This document shows, piece by piece, positions 45,199 through 55,019 of a stretch of DNA of 64,000 nt. The stretch spans positions 62,001 to 126,000 of the forward strand of contig CAMUMG010000008.1 of assembly GCA_947089905.1 (NCBI GenBank). Reading direction: 5' to 3'. The notes beneath the pieces are model-generated. The model was not told where the DNA came from and ran no database searches. It saw nothing but the letters and a program-made list of their open reading frames with translations. Source of the DNA: an uncultured Lachnospiraceae bacterium (lineage in GTDB: Bacteria > Bacillota > Clostridia > Lachnospirales > Lachnospiraceae). Each line of letters opens with the position of its first letter. Positions within the stretch are counted from its first letter, which is position 1. A program made the position numbers and the translations under genes.

Positions 45199-46704
45199 AT
45201 GATAGGAGAAAGTATTCAAAAACTGATTGATTATGGGTTGGAGCATAAATTATTGGAAAAGGAAGATGTAATTTATTGCACAAACCAGATATTAGAGGCA
45301 CTACAAAGAGTAAGTCTGGAAGAAAAAATGTTAGCATCTAAAACGGAGAGTAAAGACTTAGAAGAAATTTTAAAACCCCTTGTAGAGGATGCTATAGCCC
45401 GTAAGGTGATTGAGGATACCCAAACAGAAAGAGACTTATTTGATACAAAGTTAATGGGGTTACTTACACCAAGACCTTCTAATGTAATTCGAACTTTTTG
45501 GGAAAAATATAAATTATCTCCAAAGGAAGCAACCGATTTCTTTTATACATTTAGTCAGGATTCCGATTATATACGTAGATATCGAATTTTAAAAGATATG
45601 AAATGGAAGACAAAGACTTCCTTTGGGGAATTAGATATTACGATTAATCTTTCTAAGCCAGAAAAAGATCCAAAAGCTATTGCAGCGGCGAAAAACCAAA
45701 AACAGTCTGGTTATCCAAAATGTCTGCTCTGTGCTGAAAATGAAGGGTATGCAGGACATTTAAGTCACCCTGCAAGACAAAATCATAGAATTATTCCGGT
45801 TAAAATTGACGGTGGATCGTGGGGCTTTCAATATTCTCCTTATGTTTATTATAATGAACATTGTATCGTATTTAATCAAGAGCATATTCCAATGAAGATT
45901 GATAAAAGTGTATTTCGAAAACTGTTTTCTTTTGTAGAACAGTTTCCACATTATTTTATTGGTTCAAATGCGGATCTGCCAATAGTAGGTGGCTCTATTT
46001 TAACTCATGAGCATTTTCAGGGAGGAAATTATGAGTTCGCGATGGCAAAAGCTCCAATCGAACAAGAAGTTATATTTTGTGGATTTGAAGAGATAAAGGC
46101 AGGAATAGTAAAGTGGCCAATGTCTGTAATTAGACTTTCGGGGCAAGAACCAGAGCGTTTAACTGATTTAGCAGATCATATTTTAACTTGCTGGAGAGGA
46201 TATACAGATGAAGAGGCATTTATTTTTGCCGAAACAAACGGAGAATTACATAATACAATTACACCGATTGCAAGACGCAGAGGAGAAAAATTTGAACTGG
46301 ATTTAGTACTTCGCAATAATATTACAACAGAGGAACATCCATTAGGTGTCTATCATCCTCATGCAAATTTACATCATATTAAAAAAGAAAATATTGGTCT
46401 AATTGAAGTAATGGGACTAGCAGTACTTCCTTCAAGATTAAAACAGGAATTGACTCTTTTAGGAGAAGCTATGTTAGAAGGAAGAGATCTTTTGAAGGAA
46501 GAAACTTTGGTAAAACATAAAGATTGGGCGCAAGAAATTTTAAAGAGACATCCAGAATTTTCAAAGGAGACTATGGATTCTATTTTAAAAGAGGAAACAG
46601 GACAAGTCTTTTTACAGGTTTTAAAGGATGCAGGAGTATATTCGAATACAGAAGAAGGAAGAAAACAGTTTTCTAAGTTTTTGTATACTGTTGGAATGAG
46701 ATAA
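45199..46704 (+). CDS. galT: UDP-glucose--hexose-1-phosphate uridylyltransferase (Firmicutes type)
   Basis: Leloir-pathway enzyme exchanging galactose 1-phosphate with UDP-glucose. Its 501 residues match the long Firmicutes class (about 490-510), different from the 350-residue E. coli enzyme. The conserved GLLTPRPSNV near residue 88 and the segment GGSILTHEHFQGG near 265 are diagnostic. AAAAGGGG precedes the ATG. No galK or galE is nearby, so it stands alone in this window. Confidence 0.94.
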   Translation: MIGESIQKLIDYGLEHKLLEKEDVIYCTNQILEALQRVSLEEKMLASKTESKDLEEILKPLVEDAIARKVIEDTQTERDLFDTKLMGLLTPRPSNVIRTFWEKYKLSPKEATDFFYTFSQDSDYIRRYRILKDMKWKTKTSFGELDITINLSKPEKDPKAIAAAKNQKQSGYPKCLLCAENEGYAGHLSHPARQNHRIIPVKIDGGSWGFQYSPYVYYNEHCIVFNQEHIPMKIDKSVFRKLFSFVEQFPHYFIGSNADLPIVGGSILTHEHFQGGNYEFAMAKAPIEQEVIFCGFEEIKAGIVKWPMSVIRLSGQEPERLTDLADHILTCWRGYTDEEAFIFAETNGELHNTITPIARRRGEKFELDLVLRNNITTEEHPLGVYHPHANLHHIKKENIGLIEVMGLAVLPSRLKQELTLLGEAMLEGRDLLKEETLVKHKDWAQEILKRHPEFSKETMDSILKEETGQVFLQVLKDAGVYSNTEEGRKQFSKFLYTVGMR

Positions 46705-46721
46705 TAACAGGGAGTGATGAT

Positions 46722-49088
46722 ATGGGGATTTTACAAAAGTTCCGAAAAGCGATGGGGGCAATTCCTAAAGATACACAAACAAAGTTAGAACAGCAGTGTG
46801 AACAGCTCAGGGAACAGTTAACGCCGATCTTTAATGAGTTAGAAGCTGTTGATTTGACAGGAAAAGAATATCATCCATTGGAGGAAGCAGTACAAAAGAA
46901 GGAAAATTGGGAAGAAATTTTAGAATCTGTTAAGACAATGGAACGAAGAGTTTATAAGACATTTAATTATGGGGCATTAAAAAAGGAAAGAGAAGAGTTA
47001 GAAAAAGTATGTAAACAGTTAGAAGAGCTCTTTAGAGATAACAATCAAAAATATAGCAGGCGTCAGGCAATGGCTTATTCTGCCAGACTTCTACCTGTAG
47101 AGGGACACCGTTTAGATTTTGAACAGCTTTGTGTGATTGTAAATCCAGCAAAAAATCATCTGCTTGTTGGAGGAGCTGGAACAGGTAAGACTTCTATCAT
47201 TATTGGATTAGTAAAATACCTAATACATTTCCAAAATTATAATCCAAAGGAAATTTTGATACTTTCTTATACCAAAGATTATGTAAAAGAGATGCAAAGA
47301 AGAATCTTAAAAGAATGTAAAGCCATTCCAAGAATAGAAACTTTTCAGAAATTAGGATTGGAAATTGTTTCAGAGGTTGATGGAAAAAAACCAAATAGTT
47401 CTGGAAAGGGTTTATTAGAGGAAGTAGTTCGGGAAACATTTCAACAGTCATTACAAAAAGAGTGGTATCAAAAAGTATTTTTATTTTACCAACTTTATGC
47501 GAAGATTCCTGTAAAAAGTTGGACACAACTTGGAAATGAAGAAGAGACACAACAAAATTCTTTTGTAACGTTTTTAGGAGAGTCTGTACAAAATCATGCA
47601 CAAGTTCTAATTGCTAACTTTTTATTTCAGTTTGGAGTTACTTATCAATATAAAACATCCTATCAAACTAATATAAATCTCAAAAGAGTTGGAGAATATT
47701 GTCCAGATTTCTATCTTCCAGACTATGGAATTTATATAGAATATTTTGAGTTAAATCACAATAAAAAGAGTTCAGAAGAGATAAAGTGGAAACAAAAACT
47801 TCATAAACGCTGTAAAACAATATTAGTAGAGGCATATGGATTTGAATTAGAGGAAGGTATACTACTTAGACAGTTAAAAAAACGACTCAAAAAACAAGGA
47901 GTTGTTTTAAAGGAAAACGAAGATCTTTTTAAAGTACCATTTGATATAACAGAACAAGTTTCTTTAGAAAGATTTTTTGTTACGATTATAGAGCAGATGG
48001 AAAGTTGTCGTTATACACTTTACGAGGCAAGACAACAAAATAAACAACGTCCTTTAAGAGAACAGACAGCAAATCAATTTATTTTAAAGTTAGTTGAACC
48101 ACTATATGAGGCATATCATGAAGAGTTACAAAAAAGAAATGAAATGGATATTCACGAAATACTTTGGAAGGCGACAGACTATCTGAAAAGTAAAAAATAT
48201 TATCATAATTATAAAATTGTGATAGTAGACGAGTACCAAGATATTTCAAATTCCAGATTTGAACTTTTAAAGGCATTGCGTTTTCAAAAAGAATTTCGAT
48301 TATTTTGCATAGGAGATGATTGGCAGAGTATTTATCGTTTTTCTGGAAGCGAAATGAATCATATTTTAAATTTTGAAAAAGATTGGGGAATTAGTGAGAT
48401 TGACTATTTAAAGACAAGTTATCGGCTTTCACCCAATGCAGTTAAGTTAAGCAACCAGTTTATCTTGAAAAATCAAAATCAAAAAGAAAAGGAATTGTAT
48501 TCAGGACTGCATCAAGAGGAAACAGCAGTAGAACGTATCTGTGCAGAAGATCAACAAGAGTCCATACAAAAGATTCCAAGTAGACTTTTAAGACTTTCCG
48601 AAAACAGCAGAGTATTTTTACTTGGTCGTTATATTACAGATCGGGATTATTTATTTCAAATTTCGGACTTTGAATGTTGTTATAATAATGTAACAGGAAG
48701 ATTAGATGTTAAATATAAAAAACGTCCTGATCTTCAGATTACATTTTTAACAATTCATGAGTCAAGAGGACTTGAGGCAGATTATGTATTTGTATTAAAT
48801 AATTTAAAAATAGGGAGAGGATTTCCAGTTGTACGCCAAAATCTTTCTATTTTAAATCTTTTTGGAAGTGGAGAAGACTTTCCTGATGCAGAAGAACGAA
48901 GATTATTTTATGTGGCAATGACTCGTGCTATCTATCAGACATTCTTTGTATTGGAAAAGGAAAATGAGAGTGAGTTTATTCAAGAACTATCAAAGATTAG
49001 GGAGGGTTATAACTATATCAAAAAGTTAAAGAGTAAGGGGGAAGAAAAAATTTATGCAGCAGGTAACACTCGGCAAAACGGGAATTAG
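46722..49088 (+). CDS. UvrD-like DNA helicase with embedded nuclease-like domain (helicase IV type)
   Basis: A 788-residue superfamily 1 helicase. A coiled N-terminus (1-110) precedes Walker A GGAGTGKTSII near residue 150, an insertion at about 300-400 that includes YCPDFYLPDYGIYIEYFEL (residues about 326-344), motif II VDEYQD near 503, WQSIYRFSGS, and motif VI VAMTRA near 732. The inserted segment has the D...ExE arrangement of restriction-endonuclease-like folds, as found in E. coli helicase IV. A role in repair or fork processing is likely. GGGAGTG precedes the ATG; it lies 17 bases after galT and overlaps the next gene by 35 bases. Confidence 0.86.
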   Translation: MGILQKFRKAMGAIPKDTQTKLEQQCEQLREQLTPIFNELEAVDLTGKEYHPLEEAVQKKENWEEILESVKTMERRVYKTFNYGALKKEREELEKVCKQLEELFRDNNQKYSRRQAMAYSARLLPVEGHRLDFEQLCVIVNPAKNHLLVGGAGTGKTSIIIGLVKYLIHFQNYNPKEILILSYTKDYVKEMQRRILKECKAIPRIETFQKLGLEIVSEVDGKKPNSSGKGLLEEVVRETFQQSLQKEWYQKVFLFYQLYAKIPVKSWTQLGNEEETQQNSFVTFLGESVQNHAQVLIANFLFQFGVTYQYKTSYQTNINLKRVGEYCPDFYLPDYGIYIEYFELNHNKKSSEEIKWKQKLHKRCKTILVEAYGFELEEGILLRQLKKRLKKQGVVLKENEDLFKVPFDITEQVSLERFFVTIIEQMESCRYTLYEARQQNKQRPLREQTANQFILKLVEPLYEAYHEELQKRNEMDIHEILWKATDYLKSKKYYHNYKIVIVDEYQDISNSRFELLKALRFQKEFRLFCIGDDWQSIYRFSGSEMNHILNFEKDWGISEIDYLKTSYRLSPNAVKLSNQFILKNQNQKEKELYSGLHQEETAVERICAEDQQESIQKIPSRLLRLSENSRVFLLGRYITDRDYLFQISDFECCYNNVTGRLDVKYKKRPDLQITFLTIHESRGLEADYVFVLNNLKIGRGFPVVRQNLSILNLFGSGEDFPDAEERRLFYVAMTRAIYQTFFVLEKENESEFIQELSKIREGYNYIKKLKSKGEEKIYAAGNTRQNGN

Positions 49089-50082
49089 AGTGAATAAAAA
49101 TGGATTTGGTGCACTGCCAATTCAAAGAATTTCAAAAAAGGAAGCATCAACACTGCTTTTAAAAGCATACGATAATGGAATTACATTTTTTGATACAGCA
49201 AGATTTTATACAGATAGTGAGGAAAAAATAGGGGAGGCACTTTCCTGTGTCCGTTCTCATATTATTATTGCAACAAAGACAGGTGCAATAACTGTAAAAG
49301 CTTTTCAAGAGGATTTAGAAACTTCACTTCGTCTTTTAAAAACAGATTATATTGATTTATATCAATTTCATAATCCAGCATTTTGTCCAAAACCGGAAGA
49401 TGGAAGTGGACTATATGAAGCAATGTGTGAGGCAAGAAAACAGGGAAAAATTCGGCATATAGGTATTACAAATCACAGGTTAAAAGTAGCAGCAGAAGCG
49501 ATAGACTCCGGTTTATATGAAACACTTCAATTTCCATTTAGTTATCTTGCGGCACAATCTGAATTGGAATTGGTAGAAACATGTAAAAGGGCAAATATGG
49601 GTTTTATTGCAATGAAGGCACTTTCTGGTGGACTGATTACAAATTCAAAAGCAGCATATGCTTATCTTAGTCAATTTGACCATGTTTTGCCAATTTGGGG
49701 AATTCAAAGAGAGAAAGAATTAGAAGAATTTCTTTCCTATCAACAAGATCCACCAAAGATGAACGAAGAGATTTTGACATTTATTCAAAAGGAGAAAGAA
49801 GAGCTTTCAGGAGAATTTTGCAGGGGATGTGGATATTGTATGCCCTGTCCAGCAGGGATTGAAATTAATAATTGTGCAAGGATGTCTTTACTGTTACGAC
49901 GTTCACCTTCACAATTACAGCTTACACCAGAGGTTCAGGAAAAGATGAAAAAAATAGAGAATTGCCTACACTGTGGGCAATGTAAAAGCCGCTGTCCTTA
50001 TGGATTGGATACACCAAAACTACTTGAGAAGAATTATCAAGATTACCAAGAAGTTTTAGCTGGAAAGAAAAGTGTTTCTTAA
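49054..50082 (+). CDS. Aldo/keto reductase with C-terminal ferredoxin-like clusters
   Basis: Residues 1-245 form an AKR barrel (TLGKTGIRVNKNGFGALP, FFDTARFY, DLYQFHNP). The C-terminal part carries two cysteine groups, CRGCGYCMPCP near 255 and CLHCGQCKSRCP near 303, typical for [4Fe-4S]-containing reductases of anaerobes. The usual catalytic tyrosine appears as FY in FDTARFY. The substrate is unknown. The start ATG 49054 lies inside the end of the helicase gene (35-base overlap), preceded by GGGGGAAG, so the two are coupled. Confidence 0.9.
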   Translation: MQQVTLGKTGIRVNKNGFGALPIQRISKKEASTLLLKAYDNGITFFDTARFYTDSEEKIGEALSCVRSHIIIATKTGAITVKAFQEDLETSLRLLKTDYIDLYQFHNPAFCPKPEDGSGLYEAMCEARKQGKIRHIGITNHRLKVAAEAIDSGLYETLQFPFSYLAAQSELELVETCKRANMGFIAMKALSGGLITNSKAAYAYLSQFDHVLPIWGIQREKELEEFLSYQQDPPKMNEEILTFIQKEKEELSGEFCRGCGYCMPCPAGIEINNCARMSLLLRRSPSQLQLTPEVQEKMKKIENCLHCGQCKSRCPYGLDTPKLLEKNYQDYQEVLAGKKSVS

Positions 50083-50143
50083 AATTATGGTATATGATCT
50101 GCAATTTGTTTTTATCATACTCAAATAATTGGATAAAATATTG

Positions 50144-50202
50144 AAAAGAAAAGAGTTTCTGAAACGTAAATAGAAATTTTATGTTTCAGATCTTTTCTTT
50201 TT
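50144..50202 (+). terminator. Terminator between the aldo/keto reductase gene and ftsH
   Basis: An inverted repeat, AAAAGAAAAGA (50144-50154) with TCTTTTCTTTT (50191-50201), plus TCTGAAAC with GTTTCAGA inside, ends in a T-rich arm. Confidence 0.75.
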
Positions 50203-50249
50203 AAGCGATCTATGTTTAAATAGGAGTAGAAAAAAAGGAGTGTGAATAT

Positions 50250-52106
50250 ATGCAGGAAGTAAAACCACCAAAAAAACCGATACTATATTATTACTTGATT
50301 GCATTTTTAGTCTTAATGATTTTAAATGCGGTACTGTTTCCTAAGTTGATGACAAAACGGGTGACAGAAGTAGATTATGGAACTTTTCTTTCTATGCTTG
50401 ATTCGAAAGAAATTGCACAGGTACAGATTGAAGAAAATCAGATTATTTTTTCAGATCGTCAAACGCCGACAAATTATTATAAGACAGGTATCTTAAATGA
50501 TCCAGCATTAGTAGATCGACTGTATAAAGCAGGAGTTACTTCATTTGGAACTCCAATTATAGAAGAAATGTCTCCATTACTGAGTTTTATTTTAACTTGG
50601 ATTTTACCAATTGTTATTATGGTAGTAGTTGGACAGCTTTTAATGCGAAGTATGACAAAACGAATGGGTGGCATGGGAAATGCAATGTCATTTGGAAAAA
50701 GTAATGCTAAAGTTTATGTGCAATCCACTAGTGGTATTAAGTTTGCAGATGTTGCCGGTGAAGATGAAGCAAAAGAGGTATTACAAGAAATTGTAGATTT
50801 TCTACACAATCCGCAAAAATATTCTGAAATTGGAGCAAAAATGCCAAAAGGTGCACTTTTAGTTGGACCACCTGGAACTGGAAAAACACTACTTGCTAAA
50901 GCGGTTGCCGGAGAATCAAATGTTCCTTTCTTTTCAATTTCTGGTTCTGAATTTGTAGAAATGTTTGTTGGTATGGGTGCGGCGAAGGTTAGAGATTTAT
51001 TTCAGCAGGCAAATGAAAAAGCACCATGTATTGTTTTTATTGATGAGATCGATACCATTGGAAAAAAGCGTGATGGTAGTGGAATGGCAGGAAATGATGA
51101 AAGAGAACAAACTCTAAATCAACTTTTAACAGAGATGGATGGTTTTGACGGAACAAAAGGAGTTATTATTTTAGCAGCTTCCAACCGACCAGAATCACTA
51201 GATCCAGCACTACTTCGTCCGGGAAGATTTGATCGTAGAGTTCCAGTAGAACTTCCAGATTTGATAGGAAGAGAAGCAATTTTAAAAGTACATGCAAAAG
51301 AAATTAAAATCAGTGATGGAGTAGATTTTTCTGTAATAGCCAGAGCAGCAGCAGGGGCATCAGGAGCAGAACTTGCCAATATGATCAATGAAGCGGCATT
51401 ACGTGCCGTAAGAGATGGAAGAAAATTTGTTACACAGGCAGATTTAGAAGAGAGTGTGGAAGTAGTCATTGCAGGTTATCAAAAAAAGAACAAAGTGCTT
51501 TCAGATAAGGAAAAGCTAATTGTGGCATATCATGAAGTAGGACATGCTTTAGTTGCAGCATTACAGACACATTCTGCACCAGTAACAAAGATTACAATTA
51601 TTCCTAGAACATCAGGAGCATTAGGATATACTATGCAGGTAGATGAGGGAGAACATAACCTGATGACAAAGGAGGAGATTGAAAATAAGATTGCTACACT
51701 CACTGGAGGAAGAGTAGCAGAAGAACTGATTTTTAATTCGATTACAACTGGAGCATCGAATGATATTGAACAGGCAACTCGTCTTGCACGTTCTATGATT
51801 ACTAGGTTTGGAATGAGTGAAGATTTTGGAATGGTGGCATTAGAAACAGTAACAAATCAATATCTTGGTGGAGATACCTCCCTAGCCTGTTCAAATGAAA
51901 CAGCTTCTTTAATTGATCAAAAGGTAGTTTCATTAGTAAAGAAACAGTATGAAAAAGCGAAAGATTTACTTGTAGAAAATAAAGCAAAATTACATGAACT
52001 TGCAAAACATTTATATGATCAGGAAACAATTACAGGAGAAGAATTTATGGAAATTCTTCAGAGAAAGACTATGCCAGAAGCAATAGAGGAAAAGACAGAG
52101 TTATAA
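50250..52106 (+). CDS. ftsH: ATP-dependent zinc metalloprotease FtsH
   Basis: Membrane-bound AAA+ protease that degrades damaged and regulatory membrane proteins. Two membrane helices (about 12-30 and 112-132) flank a small extracytoplasmic domain. Walker A GPPGTGKT near residue 207, Walker B VFIDEID near 262, the second region of homology with RPGRFDRR, and the zinc site HEVGH near 428 are complete. The third residue of the zinc site is V where most FtsH proteins have A. It has 618 residues. AAAAGGAG precedes the ATG. Confidence 0.96.
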   Translation: MQEVKPPKKPILYYYLIAFLVLMILNAVLFPKLMTKRVTEVDYGTFLSMLDSKEIAQVQIEENQIIFSDRQTPTNYYKTGILNDPALVDRLYKAGVTSFGTPIIEEMSPLLSFILTWILPIVIMVVVGQLLMRSMTKRMGGMGNAMSFGKSNAKVYVQSTSGIKFADVAGEDEAKEVLQEIVDFLHNPQKYSEIGAKMPKGALLVGPPGTGKTLLAKAVAGESNVPFFSISGSEFVEMFVGMGAAKVRDLFQQANEKAPCIVFIDEIDTIGKKRDGSGMAGNDEREQTLNQLLTEMDGFDGTKGVIILAASNRPESLDPALLRPGRFDRRVPVELPDLIGREAILKVHAKEIKISDGVDFSVIARAAAGASGAELANMINEAALRAVRDGRKFVTQADLEESVEVVIAGYQKKNKVLSDKEKLIVAYHEVGHALVAALQTHSAPVTKITIIPRTSGALGYTMQVDEGEHNLMTKEEIENKIATLTGGRVAEELIFNSITTGASNDIEQATRLARSMITRFGMSEDFGMVALETVTNQYLGGDTSLACSNETASLIDQKVVSLVKKQYEKAKDLLVENKAKLHELAKHLYDQETITGEEFMEILQRKTMPEAIEEKTEL

Positions 52107-52137
52107 AATTTGTTCTGATAATACAAAAGGTGAAAAA

Positions 52138-53052
52138 ATGTATACGTATCATTTGATGCAATGGTTATTTTTCTTTTATATTTATTGTTTTTTTGGATGG
52201 TGTTTTGAGTCCTCTTATGTTTCCATAGTAGATAGAAAATGGACAAACAGAGGATTTATGAAAGGACCATGGCTTCCCATTTATGGTTCTGGAGCGATTG
52301 TGATTTTATGGGCAGCACTTCCAGTAAAGAAAAACTTGATTTTAGTTTATATTGTTGGAGCGATTGCAGCAACGCTTTTAGAATATATAACTGGAGTTTG
52401 TATGGAGGCTTTATTTAAAGTACGTTATTGGGATTATTCTAATAGAAAATTTAACTTAAATGGGCATATTTGTTTGACTTCAACAATTACATGGGGATTT
52501 TTAAGTATTGCTATGGTCTATGGATTTCACCGTCCAGTAGAGAGATTTGTTCTTTCAATTCCGGAAGAATTTCTTTCAATTATAACACTTATTTTAACTG
52601 CAATTATAACAGCAGATTTTGTTAGTTCCTTCCGTACTGCAATGGATATTCGTGAATTACTGATTAAAGCAGAAGAGATGAAAAAGGAATTAAAACTATT
52701 ACAAAAGCGGATTGATGTCTATGAAGCAGTTGTTTTAGATGAATTAAAACAGCGTAGAAATCAAAGAAAAGAACAACAAAATCAGAGAGTAGAAGAGTTA
52801 GAACAAGAGATAAAGCAGCGTTTAGAAAAGCTAAAACATATTGAATTTACCTCTGATATAACAGCAAAATTGTCTCAAAAGAAGGAAGAACTGTTAGAGT
52901 TAAGATTAAAACATATATGTAATCGAGAAAATTATCGAAGCCGTTTAAGCCGTGATAAGTATAAGATGTTGCACCGAAATCCTTCTGCAGTATCTATGAA
53001 GTATAAGGAGTTTTTAGAGGACTTAAAAGAAAGCTTTAAAAAAGAGGATTAA
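52138..53052 (+). CDS. Putative ABC-transporter-type membrane protein (PF06541-like)
   Basis: A 304-residue protein with about five membrane helices in the first 165 residues and a long basic coiled coil (about 175-300) in the cytoplasm. The hallmark segments FGWCFESSYVSI, GFMKGPWLPIYGSGAI and the GHICLTSTITWG stretch match the family annotated as putative ABC transporter permease (type IV), whose function is not established. The gene sits between ftsH (31 bases) and mnmA (33 bases). Confidence 0.84.
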   Translation: MYTYHLMQWLFFFYIYCFFGWCFESSYVSIVDRKWTNRGFMKGPWLPIYGSGAIVILWAALPVKKNLILVYIVGAIAATLLEYITGVCMEALFKVRYWDYSNRKFNLNGHICLTSTITWGFLSIAMVYGFHRPVERFVLSIPEEFLSIITLILTAIITADFVSSFRTAMDIRELLIKAEEMKKELKLLQKRIDVYEAVVLDELKQRRNQRKEQQNQRVEELEQEIKQRLEKLKHIEFTSDITAKLSQKKEELLELRLKHICNRENYRSRLSRDKYKMLHRNPSAVSMKYKEFLEDLKESFKKED

Positions 53053-53085
53053 ATAGTAAAAAAGTCTACAGGTTTGGAGGAAAAA

Positions 53086-54171
53086 ATGGAAAGAGTAGTT
53101 GTAGGAATGTCCGGTGGAGTGGATTCTTCAGTAGCAGCATATTTATTAAAAGAGGCTGGATATGAGGTAATTGGAGTGACAATGCAGATTTGGCAACAGG
53201 AGGACATGTTTTCAAAGGAAGAAAATGGAGGATGCTGTGGATTAAGTGCAGTAGAGGATGCAAAAAGAGTAGCAGAAAAATTAGAGATTCCTCATTATGT
53301 GATGAATTTTCGTACAGAATTTCAAAATAAGGTTATAGATTATTTTGCAGCGGAATACTACGAAGGCAGAACTCCCAATCCATGTATTGCGTGTAACCGC
53401 TTTGTAAAATGGGAATCGTTACTTGAGCGATCACTTTTAATTGGAGCAGATTTTATTGCAACTGGTCACTATGCAAGAATTAAGAAACTTCCTAATCAAA
53501 GATATACACTACAAACTTCCATAACTGCAAAGAAAGATCAGACATATGCCCTTTATAATCTAACACAGGAACAATTAAAACGAACAAAAATGCCAGTAGG
53601 AGATTATACAAAGGAAGAGATTCGTGATATTGCTAAAAAATTAGAACTTCCTGTAGCAAAAAAGCCCGATAGTCAAGAGATATGTTTTGTTCCCGATCAT
53701 GATTATGCTTCCTTTTTAGAGCACTATACTAAAAAGAAAGCAGAACCGGGAAATTTTATAGATCAAAATAATAAAGTTTTAGGAAAACATAAGGGTGTAA
53801 TCCATTACACTGTTGGACAGAGAAAGGGACTTGGACTTGCCCTTGGCTATCCAGCTTTTGTTGTAGAACTTCGACCAGATACGAAAGAAGTGGTTTTGGG
53901 AACAAATGAGGAACTTTTTGAAAGACATCTGATTTGCAATCAAATCAATCATATGGCAGTAGAAACATTTCTTCCCGGACAAGAGTTTTTGGCAAAAATA
54001 CGTTATAATCACAGTGGAGCAATGTGTAAAATTTTAGAGGTTGGTACTGACTGGCTTCGTTTAGAATTTTTAGAACCACAAAGAGCAATTACTCCCGGTC
54101 AAGCAGTTGTCCTTTATCAAGGGGATTATGTGGCAGGGGGCGGAACGATTTTAGGTGCTAAAAAGGGATAA
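53086..54171 (+). CDS. mnmA: tRNA 2-thiouridine(34) synthase MnmA
   Basis: Thiolates U34 of tRNAs for Glu, Gln and Lys. PP-loop GMSGGVDSSVAAYL is at residues 7-20. The first catalytic cysteine lies in NPCIACNRFVKW near 97-108 and the second in SQEICFVPD near 193-201; GQRKGLG is also present. Length 361 residues. I start at ATG 53086, 5 bases after GGAGG (53076-53080); the TTG at 53074 that extends the frame overlaps the ribosome binding site. The gene is convergent with the PHP phosphatase gene and overlaps it by 14 bases. Confidence 0.96.
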   Translation: MERVVVGMSGGVDSSVAAYLLKEAGYEVIGVTMQIWQQEDMFSKEENGGCCGLSAVEDAKRVAEKLEIPHYVMNFRTEFQNKVIDYFAAEYYEGRTPNPCIACNRFVKWESLLERSLLIGADFIATGHYARIKKLPNQRYTLQTSITAKKDQTYALYNLTQEQLKRTKMPVGDYTKEEIRDIAKKLELPVAKKPDSQEICFVPDHDYASFLEHYTKKKAEPGNFIDQNNKVLGKHKGVIHYTVGQRKGLGLALGYPAFVVELRPDTKEVVLGTNEELFERHLICNQINHMAVETFLPGQEFLAKIRYNHSGAMCKILEVGTDWLRLEFLEPQRAITPGQAVVLYQGDYVAGGGTILGAKKG

Positions 54172-54997
54172 ATATAGCTTTTTTTTCATGAAAGAGAGTG
54201 TAATACCGAAAACCCGCTTCTTTTAATAGTTCTTCTGCCTGCTTAAAGTTTCTGGCTACCTGTTTTGGAGAGTGGGCATCTGAACCAATCGTTATAATTT
54301 CTCCTCCTAATTTACGATAGCGTTTGAGAAGTTCTAATTTTGGATGGGGATTAGAAAGCCCATGAGCATATCCAGAGGTATTACACTCAATTCCAATTCC
54401 CTTTTCAATCCCTTTTTTTAACCCAAGATCTACAATATCCAAATAGTCTCCTAATAGATAGTTTCGTACTCCACTTGGAAAATAACGTACGATATAGTCA
54501 AAGTGACCATAGACTTGAAAGCCATCATAAAAATTTATGTTTTCAAGATTTGAAAGAAAATAATCATGTAAAGCTTCTTGTTCTGTTTTATTTTTCCAAT
54601 ACTCTGACTCATAGGGATCAATATAATTTAATACATGAGTAGAGCCAATACAAAAGTCAAAAGGATAGATCGAAAGTAATTTTTGATAATAGGATTTTGT
54701 TTTTTCTTTTTGTTCTGGTTCATTGCGAAGTCCAAGCTCTATTCCGATTTCAATATTAATTTGATTTTTATAAAACTCTTTATAATGAGTAAGAGCAGAA
54801 AAATATCTCTCTGGATTTAATTCAAACTCCTTTTCATCAGAAGAAAGGGGTTGATGAGAAGGATAATCATAGTCCATATGATCAGTAATACAACAGTGTT
54901 TCAGTCCATTTAAAATAGCGGCTTCAATCATGGACTTGACACTGGCATGAGAATCAGTAGAAAATGAAGTGTGCATATGATAATCTGCTTGTATCAT
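54158..54997 (-). CDS. PHP-domain phosphatase (histidinol-phosphatase type)
   Basis: A 279-residue PHP-family phosphoesterase, with the metal ligands DYHMHTSFSTDSH at residues 5-17, CITDHMDY near 37, IEIGIELGL, GSTHVLNY near 118 and GSDAHSP near 239. It is of HisJ/HisK size and could be histidinol-phosphatase, but no other his genes are near. AAAGGAG lies ahead of the ATG on the minus strand. It follows rqcH after 22 bases and shares its transcript. Confidence 0.85.
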   Translation of the reverse strand: MIQADYHMHTSFSTDSHASVKSMIEAAILNGLKHCCITDHMDYDYPSHQPLSSDEKEFELNPERYFSALTHYKEFYKNQINIEIGIELGLRNEPEQKEKTKSYYQKLLSIYPFDFCIGSTHVLNYIDPYESEYWKNKTEQEALHDYFLSNLENINFYDGFQVYGHFDYIVRYFPSGVRNYLLGDYLDIVDLGLKKGIEKGIGIECNTSGYAHGLSNPHPKLELLKRYRKLGGEIITIGSDAHSPKQVARNFKQAEELLKEAGFRYYTLFHEKKAIFIPF

Positions 54998-55019
54998 AGG
55001 TAAGTTCTCCTTTTAATTT

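Noticed and set aside
50111-50139. Promoter TTTATC-17-TAAAAT before ftsH
   Set aside because: Its start would fall at the terminator hairpin 50144-50202, and the -35 is poor; ftsH promoter left unassigned.
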